This document shows positions 15,975 to 25,121 of a stretch of DNA of 63,276 bases, piece by piece; within the stretch, counting starts at the first letter, position 1, and each line of letters begins with the position of its first letter. Both the position numbers and the translations under genes were made by a program. Under the pieces are notes generated by a model that saw only the letters and a program-made list of their open reading frames with translations, made no database searches and was not told where the DNA came from. The DNA is taken from NCBI GenBank assembly GCA_003212655.1, contig QCPF01000006.1, positions 1 to 63,276 of the forward strand. The letters are read 5' to 3'. This stretch comes from Prochlorococcus sp. AG-436-D21. GTDB lineage: Bacteria; Cyanobacteriota; Cyanobacteriia; PCC-6307; Cyanobiaceae.

Positions 15975-16886
15975 ATGGAAACTAAAGATTGGTATAAACT
16001 AACTTTTCTGATAGAAAGTGATTCTGAAGAAATTATTATTTGGAAATTAAATGAGCTGGGAATATTTAGTTTTTCATTTGAATATTTAATTAAAAATGAA
16101 AATAAAAAAGAAGTTAATATATGGCTTCCAATTGATGATTGGGATGAGAGTTCTAGAAGTAGTTTTGAAAAAATAATTATCAAACTTTTAAACATTAATC
16201 CCCCTAAGAATAAATTTTTTGAATGGAGTATTATCAAAGAGGAGGATTGGTTAACAAGTTGGAAGAAATATTGGGCTCCTGAATTAGTAGGAAATCATTT
16301 TTTAATATTGCCTTGTTGGATAAATCTAAATAAAAAATTTAAAGATAAACAAATCATAAAAATTGATCCCGGAGCAGCTTTTGGTACAGGAAGTCACCCT
16401 TCAACTTATCTTTGCTTGGAAAAAATGGAGAATATTTTATTTTCTGATAAAAAGGTATTAGATATTGGGAGCGGTAGCGGGATTTTGAGTGTCGCCGCAA
16501 GATTACTTGGTGCTAAAGAGGTTTGTGCCGTGGATAATGATTATTTAGCTATAAATTCAACAAAATCTAATTTCCAACTAAATTTCGGTAATTTAAACAA
16601 ATTAAATACATATTTGGGATCTTTTAATGAGGTAATTTTAAAAAATCAACTCGAAAAATTTGATTTTGTTTTATGCAATATTCTTGCTGAAGTAATAAAA
16701 GGAATGATTCCAAATATCTATAAGTGCTTGAGAAACAATGGGGAAGTCATTTTCAGTGGAATTCTGAATTCACAAAAGGATGAAATTATAAAAATATTAA
16801 TTCAGCATGACTTGAAATTATTGGATGTATCAACTAGAAAAGATTGGGCATGCATTTCTGCGCAAAAAGCCAGCAATTCAACCTAA
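15975..16886 (+). CDS. prmA: ribosomal protein L11 methyltransferase
   Basis: PrmA trimethylates ribosomal protein L11 using S-adenosylmethionine. The 303 residues show the N-terminal substrate-recognition domain (starts [11 protein letters not shown]), a linker with [17 protein letters not shown], then the Rossmann methyltransferase with [15 protein letters not shown] and [13 protein letters not shown] (the NxLA-type motif IV). Length is normal. It follows serA by 18 bp and may share its transcript. It is more Asn/Lys-rich than bacterial relatives because of base composition. Confidence 0.93.
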   Translation: METKDWYKLTFLIESDSEEIIIWKLNELGIFSFSFEYLIKNENKKEVNIWLPIDDWDESSRSSFEKIIIKLLNINPPKNKFFEWSIIKEEDWLTSWKKYWAPELVGNHFLILPCWINLNKKFKDKQIIKIDPGAAFGTGSHPSTYLCLEKMENILFSDKKVLDIGSGSGILSVAARLLGAKEVCAVDNDYLAINSTKSNFQLNFGNLNKLNTYLGSFNEVILKNQLEKFDFVLCNILAEVIKGMIPNIYKCLRNNGEVIFSGILNSQKDEIIKILIQHDLKLLDVSTRKDWACISAQKASNST

Positions 16887-16956
16887 GTATAAGTTTTTCT
16901 TATAGATACTCTTTCATACATTTTATTGTGTCATTTTTTACTTCAAAATCTCACAT

Positions 16957-16971
16957 ATCGACCTAATCGAT
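16957..16971. promoter_or_regulatory. short inverted repeat in the petF leader
   Basis: ATCGA-CCTAA-TCGAT, arms of 5 bp, lies about 50 bp before the ferredoxin ATG. It could be an operator or a small leader hairpin; there is no T-tract. A TATT-rich -10-like element lies just downstream (GATAGGTATTAAT). Weak evidence. Confidence 0.2.
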
Positions 16972-17020
16972 GTTAAAAATGTATTTGATAGGTATTAATT
17001 ACCAACAATTTTTTATTTAA

Positions 17021-17320
17021 ATGGCTTCTTACAAAGTTACTCTCATCAGCGAGGGTGAAGGTCTCAATTCAACTATTGAAGTACCTGATGACCAATACAT
17101 CCTCGATGCGGCTGAAGAACAAGGTATCGACCTTCCTTATTCCTGCAGAGCTGGTGCATGTTCAACATGTGCTGGAAAAGTTACTTCAGGTAGTGTTGAT
17201 CAGTCTGATCAAAGTTTCTTGGATGACGACCAACTAGAAGCTGGTTTTGTTCTTACTTGTGTTGCTTATCCAACATCTGACGTAACAATTACAACTCATG
17301 CTGAGGAAGAATTGTACTAA
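17021..17320 (+). CDS. petF: plant-type [2Fe-2S] ferredoxin
   Basis: A 99-residue ferredoxin that carries electrons from photosystem I to FNR and other acceptors in the cytoplasm. The cluster-binding Cys pattern is intact: [15 protein letters not shown] at about residues 39-53 gives three Cys and the fourth is in FVLTCVAYP. The acidic surface ([16 protein letters not shown] and HAEEELY at the C-terminus) matches photosynthetic ferredoxins. Codon use is better tuned than neighbours (more C-ending codons), as expected of a highly expressed gene. It is followed by a strong terminator. Confidence 0.97.
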   Translation: MASYKVTLISEGEGLNSTIEVPDDQYILDAAEEQGIDLPYSCRAGACSTCAGKVTSGSVDQSDQSFLDDDQLEAGFVLTCVAYPTSDVTITTHAEEELY

Positions 17321-17365
17321 TTATAAAAATTTAACTTTTCTAAGTTGATTATTGATAATTTCTCT

Positions 17366-17396
17366 GCCACCCTCTATGAAGGTGGCTTTTTTTTTT
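17366..17396 (+). terminator. Rho-independent terminator after petF
   Basis: GCCACC-CTCTATGAA-GGTGGC forms a 6-bp GC-rich stem followed by ten T residues, 45 bp after the ferredoxin stop. The stem is far more GC-rich than its surroundings. This is the clearest intrinsic terminator in the window. Confidence 0.92.
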
Positions 17397-17400
17397 GTGA

Positions 17401-17769
17401 ATGGATAAATTTGAATTTTTCAAGACTGGCAGTGTTCAATCAAGTTATGGTGGTCAGTACAGTTATAAGGTAATTGGCCCATGTTGCAGACTTTATGATA
17501 GGGAAGAGTTACCATGGCCCTGCTCTAGGCTTGCTTGGAGAAGTAAGGAGCCTAGTTGGAGAAGAATAGGGTCTAGGTTCGTTGCTGATATGGCTTCAAG
17601 AAAATGTCCATCTTACTCAGTTCAGATTTTGGAGCCTGGATCAAAACCTGTTGAGACAGTAATAACTCTTTTTTCAAAGAAATTTTCTTCTGATATACAA
17701 GAATGGTGGTATAGCAAAAAACCAGGCTCAAAAGAACCTGGTAATATCTTCCCTTCTGAAATAGGTTAG
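17401..17769 (+). CDS. conserved cyanobacterial protein (122 aa), unknown function
   Basis: A 122-residue soluble protein, rich in Trp, Arg, Cys and Pro compared with its neighbours (ELPWPCSRLAWRSKEPSWRR at about residues 36-55). Such composition in an AT-rich genome shows strong amino-acid constraint, so the gene is real. It has Cys at 28, 29, 41 and in KCPSY, which could bind metal. The ATG falls right after the petF terminator, so its promoter must overlap that region or it is read through. No family name known to me. Confidence 0.75.
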   Translation: MDKFEFFKTGSVQSSYGGQYSYKVIGPCCRLYDREELPWPCSRLAWRSKEPSWRRIGSRFVADMASRKCPSYSVQILEPGSKPVETVITLFSKKFSSDIQEWWYSKKPGSKEPGNIFPSEIG

Positions 17770-17778
17770 CTTTAAATA

Positions 17779-18342
17779 TTATGCTTTTGGCTTTGGTGGC
17801 ATGTAACCTTTTAAGCCAGTGCATTCAAGACTATCAATTGTATTAACTCCAGTTTGTGAGTTAGTTCCACTAGCTCTTTCACATAATGATTTTCTCTGAG
17901 AAAGATCAAGATTTGCATCTGTAAAGTCTGCCCCATCAATAATTGCCCCATCAAAAACACTTTTCATTAGCTCGCCATTGGTAAGATTTGCATCTGTAAA
18001 ATCGGCATTATCAAAGCGTGTTGCATATGCAATAAGGTCAGTCATATTGGCTCCTTTAAAACTAGAGTTTTTTGCAGTCGTCACACTCATATATGCACCT
18101 TGAAGATTAGCTTCTCCTAAATCTTGATTAGATAAATCATATTTAACATATTCAGTATTATGAAGGTCAGCACCGTGAAGATCATCTTTTAGAACGTCAA
18201 CTGATGAAGGATCACTAGGATAGAGTGCATTTGCAGATATTGGATTAATAAGTAACCCAATAATTAATGGAAGAAAAATAAATAGTCTTTTACAAGACTT
18301 ATGTAGTGATGAAAAAATAGAGACCATTTCGATCGACATCAA
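17779..18342 (-). CDS. exported pentapeptide-repeat protein, probably thylakoid-lumenal
   Basis: The 187-residue precursor starts with a signal peptide (SCKRLFIFLPLIIGLLINPISANA). The mature part holds pentapeptide A(D/N)LxX repeats forming a right-handed beta-helix: GADLH, GANMT, NADFTDANLTN, GADFTDANLD. The C-terminal cap has two Cys (KSLCERAS and LECTG) that could form a disulfide, as in other lumenal pentapeptide proteins, and ends GYMPPKPKA. Role unknown. Start could be Met1, Met2 or Met6. It converges on the 122-aa gene with a 9-bp gap. Confidence 0.85.
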   Translation of the reverse strand: MMSIEMVSIFSSLHKSCKRLFIFLPLIIGLLINPISANALYPSDPSSVDVLKDDLHGADLHNTEYVKYDLSNQDLGEANLQGAYMSVTTAKNSSFKGANMTDLIAYATRFDNADFTDANLTNGELMKSVFDGAIIDGADFTDANLDLSQRKSLCERASGTNSQTGVNTIDSLECTGLKGYMPPKPKA

Positions 18343-18413
18343 ATAGAAAAACCTAAGACTATTATTTCATGGGTTGGTCATTTACAACGCTCCTGCTAAC
18401 GAACTGTTGCAGT

Positions 18414-19352
18414 TTATTTTATTTCTGCCGTTAGAAAATCTTTGGCAAGGTAAGTATTTGGAAAAACTTTTTGAGCCTCTTTAAGCAAATCGCTTGGAGT
18501 AATTGCGTTTTTATTAGTATATCTTGGACTTAAATGAGTAATAATTAATTTTTTTGTGTTAGATAATAATGCTGTTTTGGCAGCCATGATTGTTGTGGAA
18601 TGTAATTTTTCGTATGCCATACTTTCATCCTCCACTGAAAAAGTCGATTCATGTACGAGTAAATCGGCATTTTTTGATAGTGAAACAGCTGATTCGCTAA
18701 ACACTGTATCTGTGCAATAAACAAAACTTTCACCTTTTCTAGGAGGTCCACAGAATTCTTTCCCATCGAATGTCCTACCATCCGGTAATACGACTTTTTT
18801 ACCTTGTTGCAGTTCTGAATAAATTGGTCCAGGTGCTATTTTTAGAGACTCTGCTTTTTTGATATCAAATATACCTGGTTTATCTTTTTCACTCACCCTA
18901 TAACCATAAGCAGGTATTTTATGTTTAAGGCAGGCACAATTTACTTTTATTTTGTTGTTTTCAAATAGGATTTTATTTTCTGATGCAAAATTTTCAACTT
19001 CCACAAAATTTAATGGAAAAGACAATTTGCAAAAACTACTTTTAAGTGATGAATTTATAAAACTTCGCAACCCTGAGGGACCGTAAATTTGAATACCCTC
19101 ACTATTTCCTGATAAACCTAAGGTAGCTAAAAGTCCAGGCAAACCATAAATATGATCGCCATGCATATGAGTAATAAATATTTTCTTGATTTGTGAAGAT
19201 TTAATATTGCTTTTCATTATTTGATGTTGCGTTCCTTCTCCGCAATCAAAAAGCCAAACTTCTGATGACTGTGATAATTTAAGTGCTAGGGAAGAAACAT
19301 TTCTCGTTAAGGATGGGACACCTGAGCTTGTTCCTAAGAAGGTGATATTCAC
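18414..19352 (-). CDS. rnz: ribonuclease Z
   Basis: RNase Z cuts the 3' trailer of tRNA precursors, needed here because the three tRNA genes do not encode CCA. The 312-residue metallo-beta-lactamase shows the start MNITFLGTSSGVPSLTRN, the zinc motif THMHGDHIYGLPG at about residues 61-73, FVYCTDTVFSE, the VHESTF and THLSPRY zinc ligands, and an exosite-type segment (about 160-200). Length fits the short bacterial/plant form. Confidence 0.95.
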   Translation of the reverse strand: MNITFLGTSSGVPSLTRNVSSLALKLSQSSEVWLFDCGEGTQHQIMKSNIKSSQIKKIFITHMHGDHIYGLPGLLATLGLSGNSEGIQIYGPSGLRSFINSSLKSSFCKLSFPLNFVEVENFASENKILFENNKIKVNCACLKHKIPAYGYRVSEKDKPGIFDIKKAESLKIAPGPIYSELQQGKKVVLPDGRTFDGKEFCGPPRKGESFVYCTDTVFSESAVSLSKNADLLVHESTFSVEDESMAYEKLHSTTIMAAKTALLSNTKKLIITHLSPRYTNKNAITPSDLLKEAQKVFPNTYLAKDFLTAEIK

Positions 19353-19425
19353 TTATTTATGATATTTTTATTGTTATATCTGGATTAAATTTAGACTTTT
19401 AGTCAAACTTAGGCAAATTAAGCAT

Positions 19426-20616
19426 TTGTTTTTAAACAAAGTGATACTTAAATTTAAAAATAACTATAGAAAATGTTGCCTGATAAGTATTTTATTTATT
19501 TGTATTTTTCAAAGTGAAAGTGTTTTTGCATCCAGAGAACCAATCATTAGAGTTTTGATATCAAAAAATAACAATTTAAGGATCAGATCAGATAGATCAA
19601 TTCCTTTAACAATAGAGGGTAAATTTTTTTCACGCAAAAGAATAAAAGGTCTAACTTTGAAAAATGAGAAAAATAAAAAAATTTTATATTTTGATAGAAA
19701 TAAACAAAAAAAATATGACTTAAAAAGTAATCAAAAATTTCAAGTGAGTTCTTCCGATGGAAGAGGTATTTGGGTAGGTCAGAAGAGATTTGCTGGTAAG
19801 CTTAATCTCTTTGTACTTGATTCTGAAATATTGGTAGTAAATGTTTTAGGAATAGAAAAATACCTTAATAGCGTAGTGGGTTCAGAAATGCCAACAAAAT
19901 GGCCTATTGAAGCATTAAAGGCACAAGCAATTGCCTCGAGAACTTATGCTTTAAAGCAAAAGGGAAATAATTTATTTGATATAGATTCAACTCAGAAAAA
20001 TCAAGTCTATAATGGCTTGGAATCAAGAACTTATAAAACTATCAGAGCCGTTAAAAGTACAAGATCTTTGGTTTTAACTTATAAAAATAAATTAATTAAT
20101 GCTTTGTTTCATAGCAGCTCAGGTGGAATGACAGAAAATAGTCAAGATGTTTGGAAAAATAAATATCCATATTTATCAAGTGTGAAAGATTTTGATAAAA
20201 ATAATCCAAAATTTAGATGGCAAAAAAAAATTTCGAGTAATGAATTAATAAATTTATTTCCAAAGATTGGAGGTTTAAAAAATATAGAGATTCTAGATAT
20301 TACTAGTACAGGGAGGGTAAAAAATATAAAACTTATTGGGGCTTATGGTTCTGATCAAATATCTGGGGTAGATTTTAGAAAAAGAGTAGGCCTGAGCAGT
20401 AATTTTATCAGATTTAAATTTTTTGAGGAAGAATTAAACAACAATACTCCTCAAAAGAAAGGTTTGATAGTTTTTGGACAAGGATCAGGTCATGGAGTCG
20501 GAATGAGTCAGTGGGGGGCTAAATATCTGGCGTCTAGAGGCCAAAAAGCTGAAAGAATATTAAAGCATTTTTATAAGGGTGTGCAGGTTAAACCTTTTAG
20601 AAAAGATTACCTATAG
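19426..20616 (+). CDS. SpoIID/LytB domain protein, exported
   Basis: The 396-residue protein starts with a TTG codon and an N-terminal hydrophobic signal (CCLISILFICIFQSESVFA). The SpoIID domain follows: YLNSVVGSEMPTKWPIEALK and AQAIASRTYAL near residues 145-180, HSSSGGMTENSQDVW, and GQGSGHGVGMSQWGAKYLAS near the end. In SpoIID the domain cleaves peptidoglycan glycan strands; in cyanobacteria it likely acts on the wall in the periplasm. The first Glu of the EMP motif (S-E-M-P) is retained, which is the catalytic position in SpoIID by homology. Ends 3 bp before the convergent truB. Confidence 0.88.
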   Translation: MFLNKVILKFKNNYRKCCLISILFICIFQSESVFASREPIIRVLISKNNNLRIRSDRSIPLTIEGKFFSRKRIKGLTLKNEKNKKILYFDRNKQKKYDLKSNQKFQVSSSDGRGIWVGQKRFAGKLNLFVLDSEILVVNVLGIEKYLNSVVGSEMPTKWPIEALKAQAIASRTYALKQKGNNLFDIDSTQKNQVYNGLESRTYKTIRAVKSTRSLVLTYKNKLINALFHSSSGGMTENSQDVWKNKYPYLSSVKDFDKNNPKFRWQKKISSNELINLFPKIGGLKNIEILDITSTGRVKNIKLIGAYGSDQISGVDFRKRVGLSSNFIRFKFFEEELNNNTPQKKGLIVFGQGSGHGVGMSQWGAKYLASRGQKAERILKHFYKGVQVKPFRKDYL

Positions 20617-20619
20617 AAG

Positions 20620-21537
20620 TTATTTAGCATTAAGGACTAATTTTGGATTTATATTAGATTGCTCTTCATTTAAGAAACCTATCCCAAGTAGTATTTGTTT
20701 TTTATCTATTACTTTTATGGGTTTTTTGTAGTCAAAAGATTTATTTTCCTGAAAGTAATTAATATCAACTCTAATTGCTCTTCCTGTTTGCCAAAAATTG
20801 ATTTGTTCTTCGGTACTTAAGACAAATGATGAAATGTGATTAAGAGCAGAAATTGTTGGAATAATGAAATTTTTCGAGTTTTTTTTATCTTTTTCGATAT
20901 CAGATATTTTTATCGAGTTTTGTTCATCAAAGCCACAAGCTGAAATTCTTTTTAGCTGTAGAAGGCAACCCTCGGAATTAAGAATTTCTCCTAAATCTCT
21001 TGCAATTGCTCTTATGTATGTGCCAGCTGAACATTTAACTTTTATTTCTAATATTCCGTTTATTTGGTCCCATTTCATTAAAGTAAGTTCGTCTATTTTT
21101 ACTTCTCTTGGTGCTAATTCAAAAACTTCATTCCTGAAAGATTTTTTATAAGCCCTCTCACCATTGATGTGCACACTAGATACTTTCGGCGGAATTTGTT
21201 TAATAATTCCCCTAAATCTATTTAAGTATTGATCTAATTTTTCATCACTGATTTTAGGCCAACTTTTTTGATTAATTATTTCTCCGTGAATATCATCAGT
21301 GTTAGTTCTTATCCCTAATTTAATTTGTCCTATGTAAGTTTTACCCTGAGGTAGATATTGAATAAATCTTGTTGCACTGCCTATCGCGATTGGTAATATT
21401 CCTATAACTTCTGGGTCAAGAGTTCCTGTGTGACCGACCTTTTTTGTATTTAGTAACTTCCTTATTTGTTTAACACAATCATGTGAAGTACATCCTTTAT
21501 CTTTATTAATTACTAAGAATCCATCTTTAGTTTCCAT
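20620..21537 (-). CDS. truB: tRNA pseudouridine-55 synthase B
   Basis: TruB isomerises U55 in the T loop of tRNAs. The 305-residue frame begins [20 protein letters not shown] and shows the catalytic-Asp motif [19 protein letters not shown] (Asp near residue 41), the TYIGQIKLG segment, and [19 protein letters not shown]. The C-terminal part is short and Lys-rich. Length is normal. It runs convergent with the SpoIID gene. Confidence 0.96.
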   Translation of the reverse strand: METKDGFLVINKDKGCTSHDCVKQIRKLLNTKKVGHTGTLDPEVIGILPIAIGSATRFIQYLPQGKTYIGQIKLGIRTNTDDIHGEIINQKSWPKISDEKLDQYLNRFRGIIKQIPPKVSSVHINGERAYKKSFRNEVFELAPREVKIDELTLMKWDQINGILEIKVKCSAGTYIRAIARDLGEILNSEGCLLQLKRISACGFDEQNSIKISDIEKDKKNSKNFIIPTISALNHISSFVLSTEEQINFWQTGRAIRVDINYFQENKSFDYKKPIKVIDKKQILLGIGFLNEEQSNINPKLVLNAK

Positions 21538-21613
21538 TTTTAATATTAAGAATACTTTGAGAAAGATTTATAACCATCCTATGATTTTGATATTGGAAAT
21601 TTAGAGAAAGAAA

Positions 21614-22354
21614 TTGAAAAACAATAATTTTATTTTAAAAGAGTTTTTAGACAATGCTTTTAATTTGAAATCACATTTAATGGAATACTTATCTATTAGA
21701 GAATGTGATTTAGATGGATTCCTTGCAAATGCAAAGATGAATTTGGCAAATTCACATCCTGGAGATGCTTTGAATGATGTTTCGGATTTTTATACTGAAA
21801 TAGTTGGAGATCGGCATGTAGCTGATTTAGCTGCTTGGCATCTCACGAGTAGAGAATACATCGCTGATACTTTAAAACTTCAGCAGAGATTTTCTAGAGA
21901 TTTGGTTTTAGATTTTGGAGGAGGAATTGGAACGCATGCCTTAGCTAACGCTATGTCTTCAAAAGTTGAGCATGTTTTTTTTGTAGATATTAATGAGACA
22001 AATAGAAACTTTGTTGAATACAGGGCGAAGAAATTAGGAGTCGAAAAAAAACTTACTTTTTGCAAGACAATTCAAGATACACAAATATCTAAATTTGATA
22101 CGATAATTTGCCTTGATGTTTTGGAACATCTTGCTGATCCAGCTTCACAAATTGAGATTTTCAATGAGTTTATGGATCCTAATTCTATTGCTTTATTTAA
22201 TTGGTATTTTTTCAAAGGAGAAAAAAATGAATATCCGTTTCATATCGACGACATTCAAATTGTTGAAAAATTTTTTGAGACTCTTCAATCAAATTTTTTA
22301 GAAGTTTTTCATCCTATTCTTATAACTACAAGAGCTTATAAGAAAATTAGATAA
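21614..22354 (+). CDS. class I SAM-dependent methyltransferase, substrate unknown
   Basis: Within the 246 residues the central Rossmann domain is clear: [18 protein letters not shown] (motif I, about residue 96), then [20 protein letters not shown] (post-I acidic Asp) and [16 protein letters not shown] (motif IV). The N-terminal 80 residues are helical and specific to this group. Such enzymes methylate small molecules, sugars or proteins. No partner is visible; the convergent neighbours are ribosomal protein genes with an 8-nt overlap. TTG start. Confidence 0.82.
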   Translation: MKNNNFILKEFLDNAFNLKSHLMEYLSIRECDLDGFLANAKMNLANSHPGDALNDVSDFYTEIVGDRHVADLAAWHLTSREYIADTLKLQQRFSRDLVLDFGGGIGTHALANAMSSKVEHVFFVDINETNRNFVEYRAKKLGVEKKLTFCKTIQDTQISKFDTIICLDVLEHLADPASQIEIFNEFMDPNSIALFNWYFFKGEKNEYPFHIDDIQIVEKFFETLQSNFLEVFHPILITTRAYKKIR

Positions 22355-22607
22355 CTATATTAACTCTTTTTCTATTTCTTAAATTTCTTTTAATGCTTTC
22401 GAAACTTACGGTTCCTTCTTTGAGTGCAAAAAGGGTGTCATCTTTACCTTTTCCGACATTGATACCAGGCAAAAAGGATGTACCTCTTTGGCGAATTAAA
22501 ATTGATCCAGCAGTTACTTTTTCTCCGCCATAAGCTTTCACACCTAATCTTTTGGAATTTGAATCTCTTCCGTTTCTAGTAGAACCTGTTCCTTTTTTAT
22601 GTGCCAT
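22347..22607 (-). CDS. rpmA: 50S ribosomal protein L27
   Basis: The 86-residue protein begins [20 protein letters not shown], the tail that reaches into the peptidyl-transferase centre, and has the usual core ([18 protein letters not shown]). It lies 9 bp downstream of rplU, the normal L21-L27 pair. The last bases overlap the end of the convergent methyltransferase gene. Confidence 0.98.
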   Translation of the reverse strand: MAHKKGTGSTRNGRDSNSKRLGVKAYGGEKVTAGSILIRQRGTSFLPGINVGKGKDDTLFALKEGTVSFESIKRNLRNRKRVNIVI

Positions 22608-22616
22608 TAGAATTGT

Positions 22617-23057
22617 TTAATTTGTAGATTTTTCGGATTTTGGTTTAGTTTCCTTTTTGACAGTTTCCTTTTTAGAAGAAGACTTAGGAGCGCTTTTACC
22701 TATTGTAATAGATTTTACCATAACTCTTGTAAGTTCTTGTCTGTGTCCCATCTTCCTTCTTGTCTTTTTTTTCGGACGCATCTTGTAAACAAGAATCTTC
22801 TTATCTCTTTTATGAGAGACCACTTCTAATTCAATTTTGGCGTCTTTAACGTAAGGTTTACCAACATTTATTGCGTCTTTATCCTTCAAAAGTAAAACTT
22901 TTTCAAGTGTTATCTTGTCTTTCTCTTTTGCATTTAACCTATCTATGTCATAGTATCTGTTAACTTCGAACCAAAATTGTTGACCAGAAGTTTCTGCTAT
23001 CGCGTACAATTCATTACTTTTTGGAGAATTGTTTGAGGAGTTTTTAGTGTTTGTCAT
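22617..23057 (-). CDS. rplU: 50S ribosomal protein L21 with Lys-rich C-terminal extension
   Basis: The L21 core covers about residues 18-122 (YAIAETSGQQFWFEVNRYYD, and the KMRPKKKTRRKMGHRQ signature near residue 95). The protein is 146 residues compared with about 103 in E. coli; the surplus is a 17-residue Asn/Ser-rich N-terminus and a C-terminal tail of Lys, Ser, Glu and Thr (KKETVKKETKPKSEKSTN). Such tails are seen in cyanobacterial L21. First gene of the rplU-rpmA pair, divergent from kaiB across 144 bp. Confidence 0.96.
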   Translation of the reverse strand: MTNTKNSSNNSPKSNELYAIAETSGQQFWFEVNRYYDIDRLNAKEKDKITLEKVLLLKDKDAINVGKPYVKDAKIELEVVSHKRDKKILVYKMRPKKKTRRKMGHRQELTRVMVKSITIGKSAPKSSSKKETVKKETKPKSEKSTN

Positions 23058-23201
23058 ATCTTAAAGACGCTTTCAGGCTCAAATTGATAATTTGATTTAG
23101 CCAAATAAGCAATCATAGTGGTTTGTTTATTTTCTTATTTTGTAGTGTAATAAGTCAAGGGTTTGATTTAAATCTTTCATATCGATTCAAGAGCTTTAAC
23201 A

Positions 23202-23516
23202 ATGGCAGCAAGAAAAACATACATTTTAAAACTCTATGTTGCTGGAAATACTCCCAACTCTATGAGAGCTTTAAATACCTTAAGAGAAATTTTAGAAAAT
23301 GAATTCAAAGGAGTTTATGCTTTGAAGGTTATTGATGTACTAAAGCAACCACAACTTGCTGAGGAAGATAAGATTTTAGCCACTCCAACTTTATCTAAAA
23401 TTTTACCGCCACCAGTGAGAAAAATAATAGGCGATCTCTCAGATAGAGAGAAAGTTTTAATTGGTCTAGATCTACTTTTTGATGAATTATCTGAAACTGA
23501 ATATAGTAGAGAGTAA
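23202..23516 (+). CDS. kaiB: circadian clock protein KaiB
   Basis: KaiB is the fold-switching thioredoxin-like clock protein that binds the phosphorylated CI ring of KaiC. The 104 residues start [20 protein letters not shown] and contain [24 protein letters not shown] and the [12 protein letters not shown] segment, all strongly conserved. It is followed 75 bp later by kaiC. No kaiA precedes it: the 144-bp gap to rplU has no coding trace. That fits the Prochlorococcus timer type, which must be reset daily rather than running freely. Confidence 0.97.
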   Translation: MAARKTYILKLYVAGNTPNSMRALNTLREILENEFKGVYALKVIDVLKQPQLAEEDKILATPTLSKILPPPVRKIIGDLSDREKVLIGLDLLFDELSETEYSRE

Positions 23517-23591
23517 GTAATATATTTGAAACTTTTATAATTAAAGATAAATTCAAAATTTATTTTACTTTTGTTTAATTAGTTCAAAACT

Positions 23592-25121
23592 ATGAATGAT
23601 AAGAAATTTGGTAAATCAAATAAAATGCAAGTTCAAAAATTACCAACTGGAATAGAAGGCTTTGATGATGTTTGTAGGGGTGGGTTGCCTGTTTCTCGAA
23701 GTACACTCGTTAGTGGTACTTCAGGAACTGGTAAAACTGTTTTTTCACTACAATATTTACACCATGGAATTTGTAACTTTGATGAGCCTGGAATCTTTGT
23801 CACATTTGAAGAATCACCTCTAGATATAATTAGAAATGCCGCAAGTTTTGGTTGGGATTTACAAGAATTAATTGATCAAAATAAACTTTTTATTTTGGAT
23901 GCTTCTCCTGACCCTGATGGTCAGGATGTTGCGGGTAATTTTGACTTGTCTGGTCTTATTGAGAGAATTAGTTATGCAATTAGAAAATATAAAGCTAAAA
24001 GAGTAGCAATTGATTCAATAACTGCGGTCTTTCAACAGTACGATGCTATTTATGTCGTTAGACGAGAAATATTTAGACTCATAGCAAGATTAAAAGAGAT
24101 AGGTGTGACTACAGTTATGACTACAGAAAGGGTTGATGATTACGGCCCAATTGCTAGATATGGAGTAGAAGAATTTGTATCTGATAATGTTGTCTTATTA
24201 AGAAATGTTCTTGAGTCAGAGAAGAGAAGACGAACTTTAGAAGTTTTGAAGTTAAGAGGTACTGTACATATGAAAGGTGAATATCCATTTACTATGGGAG
24301 GAGATGGAATAAGCGTTTTTGCACTAGGAGCAATGAGATTAACACAGAGATCCTCAAATATTAGGATTAGCTCTGGAGTTAAAGATCTTGATGATATGTG
24401 TGGTGGAGGATATTTTCAAGATTCCATAATTCTTGCCACTGGAGCTACTGGTACAGGCAAAACAATGCTTGTATCAAAATTTGTTGAAGATGCTTATAAC
24501 AATAATGAAAGAGCAATACTTTTTGCATATGAAGAATCTAGGGCTCAATTGCTTAGGAATGCGACTAGCTGGGGAATAGATTTTGAAAAAATGGAAAGTG
24601 ATGGGTTACTGAAAATTATTTGTGCATATCCTGAATCAACTGGTTTAGAAGATCACTTGCAAATTATAAAAACACAAATCAATCAATTTAAACCAAAAAG
24701 AATGGCAATCGATTCTCTTTCTGCATTAGCCAGAGGTGTAAGTTTGAACGCTTTTAGACAGTTTGTTATCGCTGTTACCGGTTATACAAAACAAGAGGAG
24801 ATAGCAGGCTTTTTTACTAATACTGCAGAAGAATTTATGGGGAGTCATTCTATAACTGATTCTCATATTTCTACAATTACAGATACCATATTGTTGCTTC
24901 AATATGTAGAAATAAAAGGTGAGATGGCTCGAGCTTTAAATGTTTTTAAAATGCGGGGATCATGGCATGATAAACGAATAAGAGAATTTATCATTACAAA
25001 TAATGGTCCGGAAATAAAAGATTCTTTTTCTAATTTTGAACAAATATTTAGTGGTGCACCTCATAGAATTGTGCCTGATCAAAATGTTCAAAATATTTTT
25101 AAGGGATTAGAAAAGGATTAG
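23592..25121 (+). CDS. kaiC: circadian clock ATPase/kinase KaiC
   Basis: The 509-residue protein has two RecA-like lobes. CI carries Walker A GTSGTGKT (42-49) and paired Glu E73-E74; CII carries GATGTGKT (284-291) and E314-E315. The autophosphorylation site in HISTITDT is intact (S427, T428), as is the upstream T422, so phosphorylation chemistry should work. The C-terminal A-loop, where KaiA binds in Synechococcus, is present in altered form (SGAPHRIVPD), with a shorter tail. The gene converges with nblS with a 4-nt overlap. Expected to be cytoplasmic, a hexamer. Confidence 0.98.
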   Translation: MNDKKFGKSNKMQVQKLPTGIEGFDDVCRGGLPVSRSTLVSGTSGTGKTVFSLQYLHHGICNFDEPGIFVTFEESPLDIIRNAASFGWDLQELIDQNKLFILDASPDPDGQDVAGNFDLSGLIERISYAIRKYKAKRVAIDSITAVFQQYDAIYVVRREIFRLIARLKEIGVTTVMTTERVDDYGPIARYGVEEFVSDNVVLLRNVLESEKRRRTLEVLKLRGTVHMKGEYPFTMGGDGISVFALGAMRLTQRSSNIRISSGVKDLDDMCGGGYFQDSIILATGATGTGKTMLVSKFVEDAYNNNERAILFAYEESRAQLLRNATSWGIDFEKMESDGLLKIICAYPESTGLEDHLQIIKTQINQFKPKRMAIDSLSALARGVSLNAFRQFVIAVTGYTKQEEIAGFFTNTAEEFMGSHSITDSHISTITDTILLLQYVEIKGEMARALNVFKMRGSWHDKRIREFIITNNGPEIKDSFSNFEQIFSGAPHRIVPDQNVQNIFKGLEKD

